From Mesorhizobium sp. AR07 (GTDB lineage Bacteria > Pseudomonadota > Alphaproteobacteria > Rhizobiales > Rhizobiaceae), in assembly GCF_024746815.1 (NCBI RefSeq), contig NZ_CP080528.1, forward strand, positions 930,001 to 994,000: a stretch of 64,000 bases of DNA, in the 5' to 3' direction. This document shows, piece after piece, positions 1 to 7,813 of the stretch. The notes beneath the pieces are model-generated. The model made no database searches. It was not told the origin of the DNA and saw nothing but the letters and a program-made list of their open reading frames with translations. Both the position numbers and the translations under genes were made by a program. Every line of letters begins with the position of its first letter. Positions within the stretch are counted from its first letter, which is position 1.

Positions 1-1
1 C

Positions 2-340
2 ACTCCATCGGATTTCGCTTGCCAGAACAACCAATGCCTTTCTTCGCTTCTCTGGAAAGGTGCCGGCCCTTCGCATGGCGGCAATGCCACGGACGAGCTC
101 TCGAAGATGCCGATCCGGCGCATCGAGGCCCCGGAAGGGTTCTCGCCCGTGAAGGCCTGCGATCCCAATGATCCCGCTTGCCCAGCAAAGGGCCGGCACC
201 TGACGGAACGCGAGCGGCTGACCGACGCGATGCAGAAGGCCGGTTGGGTTCAGGCCAAGGCGGCTCGTGTCCTGGGCCTCACGCCGCGGCAGGTCGGCTA
301 CGCTCTGCGCCGGTATGGTATCGAGGTGAAGAAATTCTAG
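2..340 (+). CDS. nifA: NifA transcription activator, C-terminal part (gene starts before the window)
   Basis: The open frame runs from the window edge to the TAG at 338-340, so only the C-terminal ~112 residues are present. Early residues read FACQNNQC, the last C-X4-C pair of the redox-sensitive cysteine motif between the central and DNA-binding domains of rhizobial NifA. A linker follows, then a Fis-type helix-turn-helix (WVQAKAARVLGLTPRQVGYA) that binds TGT-N10-ACA upstream sites. The last 45 residues closely match those of the complete nifA at 7814-9634. The gene sits just upstream of nifB in the same orientation, the usual rhizobial order. An internal ATG at 107 is not the true start because the conserved frame continues upstream of it. 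Confidence 0.93.
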   Translation, partial: TPSDFACQNNQCLSSLLWKGAGPSHGGNATDELSKMPIRRIEAPEGFSPVKACDPNDPACPAKGRHLTERERLTDAMQKAGWVQAKAARVLGLTPRQVGYALRRYGIEVKKF

Positions 341-439
341 CCAGGCGTGCTGGCGACTTCAAACGTCAGTTCGGAGTGTCTTCCTCACGCTGTGCATGCC
401 CAGGACGCGGTGCCTCCTCGACCCGATTGGCTTGTGCAC

Positions 440-455
440 TGTCACAAGCCGGACA
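440..455 (+). promoter_or_regulatory. NifA upstream activator site for nifB
   Basis: TGTCACAAGCCGGACA is an exact TGT-N10-ACA match. It lies about 90 bp upstream of a -24/-12 promoter that precedes nifB, the normal placing for a NifA enhancer site. Confidence 0.85.
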
Positions 456-525
456 AAATTGTGCCGGAGCAAACCGACAGAATGCGACACTCAGAGCCAA
501 TCGGGAACTAGAACCGCTCTTTGAG

Positions 526-542
526 CCGGCATAACTCTTGCG
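526..542 (+). promoter_or_regulatory. sigma54 (-24/-12) promoter of the nifB operon
   Basis: CCGGCATAACTCTTGC has the invariant GG (528-529) and GC (540-541) separated by exactly 10 bases, with TTGC at -12. Because a possible TTG start at 538 lies inside the -12 element, translation of nifB must begin downstream, at the ATG at 580. Confidence 0.85.
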
Positions 543-579
543 CCTTGAACTGCGACGTTACCAGCAACGGAGCCGTTTG

Positions 580-2061
580 ATGTCCGCACCGACAATTTCG
601 CTTGAGGGCCTGACCAGCACGACAGGCTTCGACGAGTTGCTGGCGACCGCGAGATCCGGTGGCTGCGCATCTTCAACCTGCGGCGTGGCGGGAAAGCCGG
701 AGGACATGGATCCGGCTGTCTGGGACAAGATCAAGGATCACCCGTGCTTTTCGGAAGAAGCGCATCACTTTTTCGCGCGCATGCACGTCGCGGTCGCACC
801 GGCCTGCAATGTCCAGTGCAACTACTGCAATCGCAAATATGACTGCGCCAACGAAAGTCGGCCTGGCGTCGTTTCGGAAAAACTGACACCCGACCAGGCG
901 CTGCGCAAGGTGATCGCGGTCGCCAACGAGGTGCCGCAGCTTTCCGTACTCGGGATCGCCGGACCGGGCGATGCCTGTTACGACTGGAAAAAGACAAGGG
1001 CAACCTTCGAAAGCGTCGCCAGAGAGATCCCCGACATCAAGCTTTGCGTCTCAACCAATGGGCTCGCGCTGCCTGACCATGTCGCCGAGCTCGCCGACAT
1101 GAACGTTGATCACGTGACTATCACCATCAACATGGTCGACCCGGAAGTCGGCGCAAAGATCTATCCTTGGATCTTTTACGATCATCGCCGCTACGCCGGC
1201 ATCGAGGCCGCCCGAATCCTGCACGAGCGGCAGATGTTGGGCCTGGAGATGCTCACCGCGCGCGGCATCCTCACGAAAATCAATTCGGTGATGATTCCCG
1301 GCGTCAACGACGAGCATCTGATCGACGTGAACAAATTGGTCAAGGAGCGTGGCGCGTTCCTGCATAACGTCATGCCGCTGATTTCCGACCCGGCGCACGG
1401 TACGCACTACGGCCTGACTGGGCAGCGCGGTCCAAATGCAACAGAGTTGAAGGCGCTTCAGGATCGTCTCGACGGCGGCGCCAAGTTGATGCGCCACTGC
1501 CGGCAGTGCCGGGCCGATGCCGTCGGCCTGCTCGGCGGGGATCGTGGCCAGGAATTCACGCTCGACCGGATTGCCGGCAAGGACACCTACGACTCCAGCA
1601 AGCGCGAGGCCTATCGACAGGTGGTCGCGCACGAGCGCCGTGATCATGTGGCGGCCAGGAGCGCGGCGATCGGAATGGTCAAGGCAGCAGGCTCCGGCAA
1701 GTCCCTTCTCGTCGCGGTGGCGACTAAGGGGGGTGGCCGTGTCAATGAACACTTCGGCCATGCAAGGGAATTCCAACTTTTTGAAGCCTCGCCGAAAGGG
1801 ATCAGAATTGTCGGGCATCGCAAGGTCGAGCAGTATTGCGTCGGCGGCTGGGGCGAAAAAGCCACCCTCGACGGCGTCATCGCTGCGCTGGAAGGCATAG
1901 ACATCGTGCTCTGCGCCAAGATCGGAAATTGCCCGAAGGATCAGCTCGCGGAAGCGGGAATCCGAGCAACGGACGCTTATGGTCATGACTACATCGAAAC
2001 CGCAATTAGCGCAGTTTACGCCACCGCGTTTGCGATCGGACCACTGGCTGCAACGGCCTAG
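580..2061 (+). CDS. nifB: FeMo-cofactor biosynthesis protein NifB
   Basis: NifB is a radical-SAM enzyme that builds NifB-co, the Fe-S-carbide core of the nitrogenase FeMo-cofactor. The protein is 493 residues. An N-terminal radical-SAM domain carries the C-X3-C-X2-C cluster motif (CNVQCNYC, about residue 77) and further Cys-rich motifs such as CRQCRADAVG. The C-terminal ~110 residues (VNEHFGHAREFQLFE) are the NifX/NafY-like cofactor-binding domain found fused in many NifBs. The start at 580 has an upstream ACGGAG and avoids the overlap of the longer TTG-started frame with the sigma54 promoter. It is the first gene of a nif operon driven by the NifA site and -24/-12 promoter just upstream. fdxN follows after about 30 bases. 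Confidence 0.97.
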   Translation: MSAPTISLEGLTSTTGFDELLATARSGGCASSTCGVAGKPEDMDPAVWDKIKDHPCFSEEAHHFFARMHVAVAPACNVQCNYCNRKYDCANESRPGVVSEKLTPDQALRKVIAVANEVPQLSVLGIAGPGDACYDWKKTRATFESVAREIPDIKLCVSTNGLALPDHVAELADMNVDHVTITINMVDPEVGAKIYPWIFYDHRRYAGIEAARILHERQMLGLEMLTARGILTKINSVMIPGVNDEHLIDVNKLVKERGAFLHNVMPLISDPAHGTHYGLTGQRGPNATELKALQDRLDGGAKLMRHCRQCRADAVGLLGGDRGQEFTLDRIAGKDTYDSSKREAYRQVVAHERRDHVAARSAAIGMVKAAGSGKSLLVAVATKGGGRVNEHFGHAREFQLFEASPKGIRIVGHRKVEQYCVGGWGEKATLDGVIAALEGIDIVLCAKIGNCPKDQLAEAGIRATDAYGHDYIETAISAVYATAFAIGPLAATA

Positions 2062-2091
2062 CCGCCCCATTCCAATCCACCAGGAGTTAAA

Positions 2092-2286
2092 ATGGCTTTC
2101 AAGATCATCGCGTCCCAATGCACCCAATGCGGCGCCTGCGAGTTCGAATGTCCCTCTGTAGCGATCAAATTCAAGGGCGAGGCCTATGTGATCGATCCGA
2201 ACAAATGCACCGAATGCAAGGAGGCCGCCGACACGCAGCAATGCGTATCGGTATGTCCGGTGCCGAAGACCTGCGTTCCTGCTTGA
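2092..2286 (+). CDS. fdxN: FdxN, 2[4Fe-4S] ferredoxin
   Basis: This 64-residue bacterial-type ferredoxin has two cluster motifs: CTQCGACEFECP (C-X2-C-X2-C-X3-CP) and a second with the wider C-X2-C-X8-C-X3-CP spacing typical of nif-linked ferredoxins. FdxN feeds low-potential electrons to nitrogenase or to NifB chemistry in rhizobia. AGGAG lies six bases before the ATG. It sits directly behind nifB in the same transcription unit, the conserved rhizobial order. Confidence 0.96.
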   Translation: MAFKIIASQCTQCGACEFECPSVAIKFKGEAYVIDPNKCTECKEAADTQQCVSVCPVPKTCVPA

Positions 2287-2354
2287 CTCCGTTTCGGCTT
2301 CGCCGCGACCGCGTCGCCTCAGAAGGAGGCTCTAACTCGAAAGGAATGAATCGC

Positions 2355-2675
2355 ATGTGGCTCGGACGCGAACAGGACATCGAAATCCGCAAGCCGCCGC
2401 GATTTACGCCGGGTGAGCGGGTGCGTGCCACACGACACATAAAGAATGACGGCACCTATCCTGGCAGGGAGATCGGCGAAAACCTCGTGCGGAAGGGCGA
2501 CGAAGGTTATGTGCGCGACATTGGCACCTTTCTCCAGCAGTTCTTCATCTATGCGGTCGAATGGATCGATCGCGGCACGGTGGTCGGCATGCGAGCGCGT
2601 GAACTGATGAGCCTCGACAAAGCGGAGGCTCCTTGCAGTGCCGAAAGCAGTGCCCGTGAGGGAACGGCTCGATGA
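2355..2675 (+). CDS. nifZ: NifZ protein
   Basis: The protein is 106 residues with the NifZ fold (PRFTPGERVRATRHIKNDGT, GDEGYVRDIGTFLQ). NifZ acts in P-cluster maturation of the MoFe protein. AAGGA at 2341-2345 suits the ATG at 2355; an in-frame ATG at 2346 is possible but has no well-spaced ribosome site. The last four bases overlap the nifT start (ATGA), so the two are translationally coupled. The longer open frame running through fdxN in another frame is a shadow. Confidence 0.92.
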   Translation: MWLGREQDIEIRKPPRFTPGERVRATRHIKNDGTYPGREIGENLVRKGDEGYVRDIGTFLQQFFIYAVEWIDRGTVVGMRARELMSLDKAEAPCSAESSAREGTAR

Positions 2676-2884
2676 AAGTCATGATCCGCAGGACCGGTGC
2701 TGGCTTGTCGGCGTATCTCCCAAAGAAGGATTGCGAAGAGGCCATCATCAAGCTGGAGAACGAACATTTGTGGGGCGGGGCCATAACACTCAGGAACGGC
2801 TGGCAGTTCGTCCTACCCGACCTTCCGCCCGATACGCGTTTGCCGATCACCGTCGAGGCAAGAAAGATCTCCGACGAGGACTGA
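2672..2884 (+). CDS. nifT: NifT/FixU family protein
   Basis: The protein is 70 residues (MKVMIRRTGAGLSAYLPKKD at the start), matching NifT/FixU, a small conserved nif-operon protein whose exact biochemical role is unsettled. The start overlaps the nifZ stop by four bases. The stop (TGA 2882-2884) shares one base with an ATG for the next gene, so the operon continues. Confidence 0.93.
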   Translation: MKVMIRRTGAGLSAYLPKKDCEEAIIKLENEHLWGGAITLRNGWQFVLPDLPPDTRLPITVEARKISDED

Positions 2885-3831
2885 TGTTGCGGGTGGAAGA
2901 GGGTGCGAGAGGAATGAGCATGAACACGATCCTGAACTTGGGCCACCTCGTCGTCATCCAGGGCAGTTTTGCCGAAAAGCTGCTTGACCTTGCGCGCAAC
3001 GCGCTCGGGGCCGATGAGATGATCCCATATCTCGGTCCGGGCCTTCTCCGCCTCAGTTCCGCTGAACCGTCGGTACCGTGCACGCCGGAAGCCGTCGCCG
3101 CGGCGCTAAATAGCCGGGCGCCAGCCCCTTCAAAGATTCGCACCAATATGTGGTCCGTCGCGCAGTTCATCGAACAGCGCCGGCATCGCCGGACGCTTCA
3201 GGCATGGATGGCCGAGATATTCGCAGCGCCGGCGGCGCCGACTGTTCTCCACACCTGGCTCGCGAGGCTGCCGCTCTCCCTGATCATCGATAGCTGGTAC
3301 GACAGTGCCATGCGCACGACCCTCGCAGAGGCCGGCCGAACGGACGTCGTTGAGATACAAGGCGTCACGCGGGCGAACGAATTCGGTGACATTTGGACGA
3401 AAGCCTACGACTTGTCTGGGACCGAACTCGAACCCGGATCAGCCGCAAAGACGGTTCTCTATACGCCTCACGGCAGCATTAGGCCGGCCGCAAACTTTCT
3501 GGTCGCGGATTCCGATTATGTCGAAGTGCTCACCGAGATCGATCTCCAGACGCCGATTCCTGATGTGGTGAAGGAACGGCGCACCTATCGAGGCCTTTTC
3601 TTCGTCGGTTGCCGTTTCAACGATCAGATGCTGCGCACCTTCGCCCGACAGATAATGAAGCGCTCCAAAGGTCCACACTATGCGGTGATGGACGCGGCAA
3701 TACTGACCAAGAACGAACGCCGTTTCCTTGCGGCAAGCGCAATTACGGTCATCGATATGCCCTTAGGTGAAGCCGCTGCTCGCCTCGTCGGATCGGGCAC
3801 TGCTGTAGATGGTGGCCAAGATTTTCGTTAA
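2884..3831 (+). CDS. SIR2-like domain protein coupled to the nif operon
   Basis: The protein is 315 residues from the ATG that overlaps the nifT stop (TGATG). ATGs at 2914 and 2920, the latter with AGAGGA ahead, are alternative starts. It resembles SIR2_2-type proteins. Near residue 50 the segment IPYLGPGLLRL occupies the place of the NAD-binding GAG loop, and later segments (LPLSLIIDSWYDSAMRTTL, YTPHGSI, FFVGCRFNDQMLRTFARQI) follow the order of SIR2-like domains (LIxTTNYD, xxHG, LFxGxSxxD). The canonical catalytic Asn and His are not clearly kept, apart from the His in PHGS. Such domains act as NAD hydrolases or deacylases, some in phage defence. Its place as last gene of a nifB operon suggests a symbiosis-related role. 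The family call is mine by eye and the function is unknown. Confidence 0.68.
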   Translation: MLRVEEGARGMSMNTILNLGHLVVIQGSFAEKLLDLARNALGADEMIPYLGPGLLRLSSAEPSVPCTPEAVAAALNSRAPAPSKIRTNMWSVAQFIEQRRHRRTLQAWMAEIFAAPAAPTVLHTWLARLPLSLIIDSWYDSAMRTTLAEAGRTDVVEIQGVTRANEFGDIWTKAYDLSGTELEPGSAAKTVLYTPHGSIRPAANFLVADSDYVEVLTEIDLQTPIPDVVKERRTYRGLFFVGCRFNDQMLRTFARQIMKRSKGPHYAVMDAAILTKNERRFLAASAITVIDMPLGEAAARLVGSGTAVDGGQDFR

Positions 3832-3847
3832 CGGGCGTCGTTAGTTG

Positions 3848-3864
3848 TGGGTCTCTCGCTTGCC
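3848..3864 (+). promoter_or_regulatory. possible sigma54-type promoter before the ABC exporter genes
   Basis: GTGGGTCTCTCGCTTGCC keeps GG-N10-GC and TTGC at -12, but the -24 half lacks the usual GCAC. No TGT-N10-ACA site was found just upstream. The exporter could equally be read through from the nifB operon. Confidence 0.38.
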
Positions 3865-3899
3865 TCAGGAAGCGTCGGAATTCAGTCTGGAACATACAC

Positions 3900-5768
3900 G
3901 TGGGTACTGATGCAATTGGCGGCGCGACGAAGCCTCTGAATTCGTCCAAGCATGAGCAAGCGGCCGGGTGGGGCCGTGGCTTCAGCACGCTGCTGCGCAT
4001 TACCCGCATGAATTTGCGGAACCGGTGGCAGGTCGCCTTCGCTTTCGGATCGACGATCGTAGCGGCAATCCTCCAGCTGCTCATTCCCCAGCTTCTCGGC
4101 CGGGCTGTCGACCTGACTCAGATAGCGATTGGGGGCGGTATTGCGGCGATCGCCGCAGAACAAGCGCTCTGGACTTCGGCTCTCCTGCTGCTCGCCGCGA
4201 GTACGCTACGCGGCCTGTTCACGATGGCGCAGAACTATTTTGCGGAGGCCGTCGGGCATCACGTCGCGTACGAACTGCGACTTGCTTGCTACGACAAGAT
4301 CCAACGTCTCAGCTTTTCTTTTCACGACCGGGTTCATTCAGGCGATCTAATCACCCTCGGCATGCTCGATCTCGACGGCGTGCGGATGTATTTTTCCACC
4401 GCCCTGGTTCGTATGCTTCTGCTCACCATGCTGATGGGCATCGGCGCCTACACGATGATATCAACCGACCCGATGCTCGGGGTGATCGCGCTGAGTTTCG
4501 TCCCTTTCGTAGCCTGGCGCTCGTCGGTCACACAGCTAAAGCTACGCGCCACCTGGCTCGACCTGCAGGAGCGGCTTTCGATTCTAGGCCGCGTGATGGA
4601 GGAGAATCTCGCAGGCATCCGCGTTGTCCGCGCGTTTTCGGCACAGGCCTATGAGATGGTGAAGTTCGACCGCGCCTCGAAGAACGCGCTCGCCCGCGCC
4701 CACGAGCAGGTTGACGTCTACGTGCCCAACACGTCGGCGATGACGCTGTCATTCTTTTTGGCCATGGGGTTGGTCCTCTGGATCGGTTGCAACAAGCTCA
4801 TCGCGGGCCAAATCAGCGTCGGAACGCTCGCCACGTTCCTTGCGTTTATGACCATTCTGCAAATGCCCGTCCGGCAGATCGGCCTAATGGTCAATGGCTT
4901 CGCCCGCGCTTACACTTGCGGCTCGCGCCTCTTCGGTCTGCTCGACCAGGACATCACGATCAGGGATGCTTCCGGCGCCAAACCGCTCGAGATCAGTGAA
5001 GGCACTCTGAGCTTCCATAATGTCTCGTTTGTATATCCCGGCACCGGAAGCCGCCCCATTCTGAAGAATATCAGCTTTTGCGCCCGTAGAGGCGAAACGA
5101 TCGCTATCGTCGGTCCGCCGGGTTCGGGCAAATCGACAATCGCTCACCTGATCGCCCGCTTTTATGACGTCACCGGGGGCACCATCACGCTTGACGGGCA
5201 GGACATCCGCGCGGTCACCCTTGCCACACTTCGCAAGGAAGTCGCAGTCGTACAGCAGGATGCATTCCTGTTCACTACCACGATCGAGAACAACATCGCT
5301 TATGGCGATCCCTGGGCGAAAGAACAGCGAATCAAGCGCGCCAGCGAATCCGCCCAGTTGCACGATTACATCCTCAGCCTCCCCGCAGGCTACAAGACGG
5401 TCGTTGGCGAACGCGGCGCCTCCCTCTCGGGCGGCCAGCGCCAGCGTCTCACGATAGCTCGCACAATGATGCTGCGCCCATCAATCGTCATTTTCGACGA
5501 CTCAACGGCCGCGATCGACGCCGCCACTGAGCAGCGCATCCGCGCGGCGATACGGCGATTCGCCAAGGATAGGGTGACGATCATCATTGCCAACCGGCTG
5601 AGTTCGCTCAGGCACGCCGACCGGATCCTGTTTATTGACAATGGCGAGATCGTGGAACGCGGCACCCATCAAGAGCTGTTGGCTAAGCGAGGACGCTATA
5701 AGGCCCTTTATGATCTCCAGTTGCGCCCGGAAGATGACAGTGCGATCACGCACAGAGGCGCGCCCTGA
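3900..5768 (+). CDS. ABC exporter half-transporter, ATPase-degenerate subunit
   Basis: The protein is 622 residues from a GTG start. An N-terminal six-helix exporter transmembrane domain (about residues 30-330) is followed by a nucleotide-binding domain with Walker A GPPGSGKST and signature LSGGQRQRL. The Walker B region reads IVIFDDSTAAID, with Asp in place of the catalytic Glu. The switch region reads IIIANRLSS, with Asn in place of the His. This is the pattern of the degenerate subunit of heterodimeric type IV exporters. The stop overlaps the start of the next half-transporter by one base (TGATG), so the pair is co-translated. The substrate cannot be read from sequence; the position after nif genes suggests use in symbiosis. 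Confidence 0.9.
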   Translation: MGTDAIGGATKPLNSSKHEQAAGWGRGFSTLLRITRMNLRNRWQVAFAFGSTIVAAILQLLIPQLLGRAVDLTQIAIGGGIAAIAAEQALWTSALLLLAASTLRGLFTMAQNYFAEAVGHHVAYELRLACYDKIQRLSFSFHDRVHSGDLITLGMLDLDGVRMYFSTALVRMLLLTMLMGIGAYTMISTDPMLGVIALSFVPFVAWRSSVTQLKLRATWLDLQERLSILGRVMEENLAGIRVVRAFSAQAYEMVKFDRASKNALARAHEQVDVYVPNTSAMTLSFFLAMGLVLWIGCNKLIAGQISVGTLATFLAFMTILQMPVRQIGLMVNGFARAYTCGSRLFGLLDQDITIRDASGAKPLEISEGTLSFHNVSFVYPGTGSRPILKNISFCARRGETIAIVGPPGSGKSTIAHLIARFYDVTGGTITLDGQDIRAVTLATLRKEVAVVQQDAFLFTTTIENNIAYGDPWAKEQRIKRASESAQLHDYILSLPAGYKTVVGERGASLSGGQRQRLTIARTMMLRPSIVIFDDSTAAIDAATEQRIRAAIRRFAKDRVTIIIANRLSSLRHADRILFIDNGEIVERGTHQELLAKRGRYKALYDLQLRPEDDSAITHRGAP

Positions 5769-7672
5769 TGACCAAGGGGCACGCCGCCGAACTTGAAATC
5801 GAACCTAATGACGGCGGCGGACGCCCCCCGCACGCGGTGGTCGGCTCCCACCGCATCAATGAGGAGATGTTCGGCAGGGCTTTCGACAAGAGCATCGTTC
5901 GACGCATCTGGGCTTTCGTTCGTCCCTACCGTGCTAGGGTAGTCATCTCGAGTGCCGCATTGCTGATCTTCGTCGGCATGCAGCTTCTCATCCCCCTGAT
6001 CATCCGCCGCGCGATCGATCACGCCATAACTCCGGCAGGCGTTGATCGCTCCGCCCTGCTCAGGGCCGCCGGAGCGTTTGCGCTCGCTATTCTGGTTAAT
6101 TTCGGCGCCGCCTACGCGCAGGAAACCGTAGTCGGAAAAATGGCTGACAACGTCCTCTTCGATATCCGCCGCGCAATGTTTGCCCATCTGCAGAAAGTTT
6201 CGCTCTCCTTCATGGACAAGACCGAGGTGGGACGCCTGATGTCCCGCCTTCAAGGCGACGTTAGCTCGATCCACGAATTCGTCGAGACCTCAGTCTATTC
6301 CGTAGGAGACATTGCTCTTCTCTTCGGCATCGTTTTCGTGATGCTGTGCCTCGACTTCCGCCTCGGCTTCCTGACACTCTCGGTCTTGCCGGCCCTGTTG
6401 ATCATCCGCATCGTATGGCTGCCGCGTGCCCGCGAAGCCTTCATGGCGGCACACGAAACCAATTCGGTCGTCAATGGCGCGCTGGCGGAAGCCATTCACG
6501 GCGTGCGCACCGTCCAGTGCATGGACCGCCAGCAGATAAATTTCATGCTTTATGACGACAAGGCGCATGCCGACCTCAGTGCTCACCTGACCGCTGCCAA
6601 GTATGCACAGGTGATGGTGCCGATCGTCGATGGCCTCACCGGGCTCGCCATGGCTATCGTCATCGTGGCCGGCGGCTCCATGATCATGAATGGTCGCATC
6701 GACGTGGGCGTTTTGGTCGCCTACCTATTCTATATCCAGCGCTTCTTTGACCCAATTCGCTCCCTTACCCTCCAGTATTCGGTCATGCAGCGCGCCATGG
6801 CATCCGGCAAGCGGCTGACCGATGTGCTGGACGTTAGGATCGAGGTTCAGGACAAACCGAATGCCAGAGTGCTTTCGCCGGAAATGGATGGCTCGGTCGA
6901 GTTCAGGAACGTCACGTTCGGCTACAAATCCGGCCATCCGGTGCTGAAAAACGTTTCCTTCAGGGTCATGCCTAGCGAGACGGTCGCTTTGGTCGGGCCG
7001 ACCGGTTCTGGTAAATCGAGCGCGATGGCCCTCGTCCACCGCTTCTATGATGTTCAGCAGGGCCAAGTGCTGGTCGGCGGATACGATGTGCGAGATCTCA
7101 CCCAGGAATCGCTCGGCCGAGAGGTCGCCATGGTGCTGCAGGAGCCGTTCCTGTTCACCGGGACGGTCTTCGAAAACATTCGCTACCACAAGAAGGAGGC
7201 CACGTGGCACAACGTGATCGAGGCCGCCAAGGCAGTCGGCGCCCATGACTTCATTATGAGCCTTGCAGACGGATACGATACCCAGCTCGGCGAACGCGGC
7301 GGCAACCTTTCTCTCGGCCAGCGCCAGCTTGTCAGTTTCGCGCGTGCTCTCGTTGCCGACGCCAAGATTCTCGTTCTTGACGAGGCCACCGCCAATATCG
7401 ACAGCTACACGGAAATGCTGATCCAGAAGGCTCTTTCAAAACTGCTTAAAGGCCGCACTGGCCTCATCATCGCCCACCGGCTCGCCACGATCCGCAGTGC
7501 CGATCGCATCATCGTGCTTCAGAACGGCCAAGTCCTTGAGACCGGAAACCACGACCAACTAACGGCCCTGGGTGGGCTCTATTCCAAGCTATACAATCTC
7601 AACTACTCATCCTTCGACGACATTCCCGAAAAGAAATCCGATACGGGGGTGCAAGCCTCCTCTTCGACCTAA
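5768..7672 (+). CDS. ABC exporter half-transporter, catalytic subunit
   Basis: The protein is 634 residues. An exporter transmembrane domain (about residues 45-340) is followed by a nucleotide-binding domain with Walker A GPTGSGKSS, Walker B ILVLDEATANIDS with the catalytic Glu, and switch His in LIIAHRLATI. The signature is LSLGQRQ rather than LSGGQ. In a heterodimer this weak signature would face the degenerate Walker sites of the partner at 3900-5768. The consensus site would form between this subunit's Walker motifs and the partner's LSGGQ. The start overlaps the partner's stop. The two convergent genes here and nifA are separated by 141 bases. Confidence 0.9.
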   Translation: MTKGHAAELEIEPNDGGGRPPHAVVGSHRINEEMFGRAFDKSIVRRIWAFVRPYRARVVISSAALLIFVGMQLLIPLIIRRAIDHAITPAGVDRSALLRAAGAFALAILVNFGAAYAQETVVGKMADNVLFDIRRAMFAHLQKVSLSFMDKTEVGRLMSRLQGDVSSIHEFVETSVYSVGDIALLFGIVFVMLCLDFRLGFLTLSVLPALLIIRIVWLPRAREAFMAAHETNSVVNGALAEAIHGVRTVQCMDRQQINFMLYDDKAHADLSAHLTAAKYAQVMVPIVDGLTGLAMAIVIVAGGSMIMNGRIDVGVLVAYLFYIQRFFDPIRSLTLQYSVMQRAMASGKRLTDVLDVRIEVQDKPNARVLSPEMDGSVEFRNVTFGYKSGHPVLKNVSFRVMPSETVALVGPTGSGKSSAMALVHRFYDVQQGQVLVGGYDVRDLTQESLGREVAMVLQEPFLFTGTVFENIRYHKKEATWHNVIEAAKAVGAHDFIMSLADGYDTQLGERGGNLSLGQRQLVSFARALVADAKILVLDEATANIDSYTEMLIQKALSKLLKGRTGLIIAHRLATIRSADRIIVLQNGQVLETGNHDQLTALGGLYSKLYNLNYSSFDDIPEKKSDTGVQASSST

Positions 7673-7813
7673 TGCAAACTTCTGCGCTGTGACGCCAATT
7701 GATCTCCAAGCGAATTTCCTGGTCTAGTTGGCGCCTGCCTCTTCCATTTGGCGCATGGCCCCCACTGAAACACCAGCGCATGAATTGTCTTGGTTATTGG
7801 CTTAGCCGTCCTT

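Noticed and set aside
538..579. Upstream TTG start for nifB
   Set aside because: It lies inside the -12 element of the sigma54 promoter; the ATG at 580 has the ribosome site.
1051..2241. Long minus-strand open frame opposite nifB and fdxN
   Set aside because: It is the complement of highly conserved nifB/fdxN codons in GC-rich DNA and has no motif of its own.
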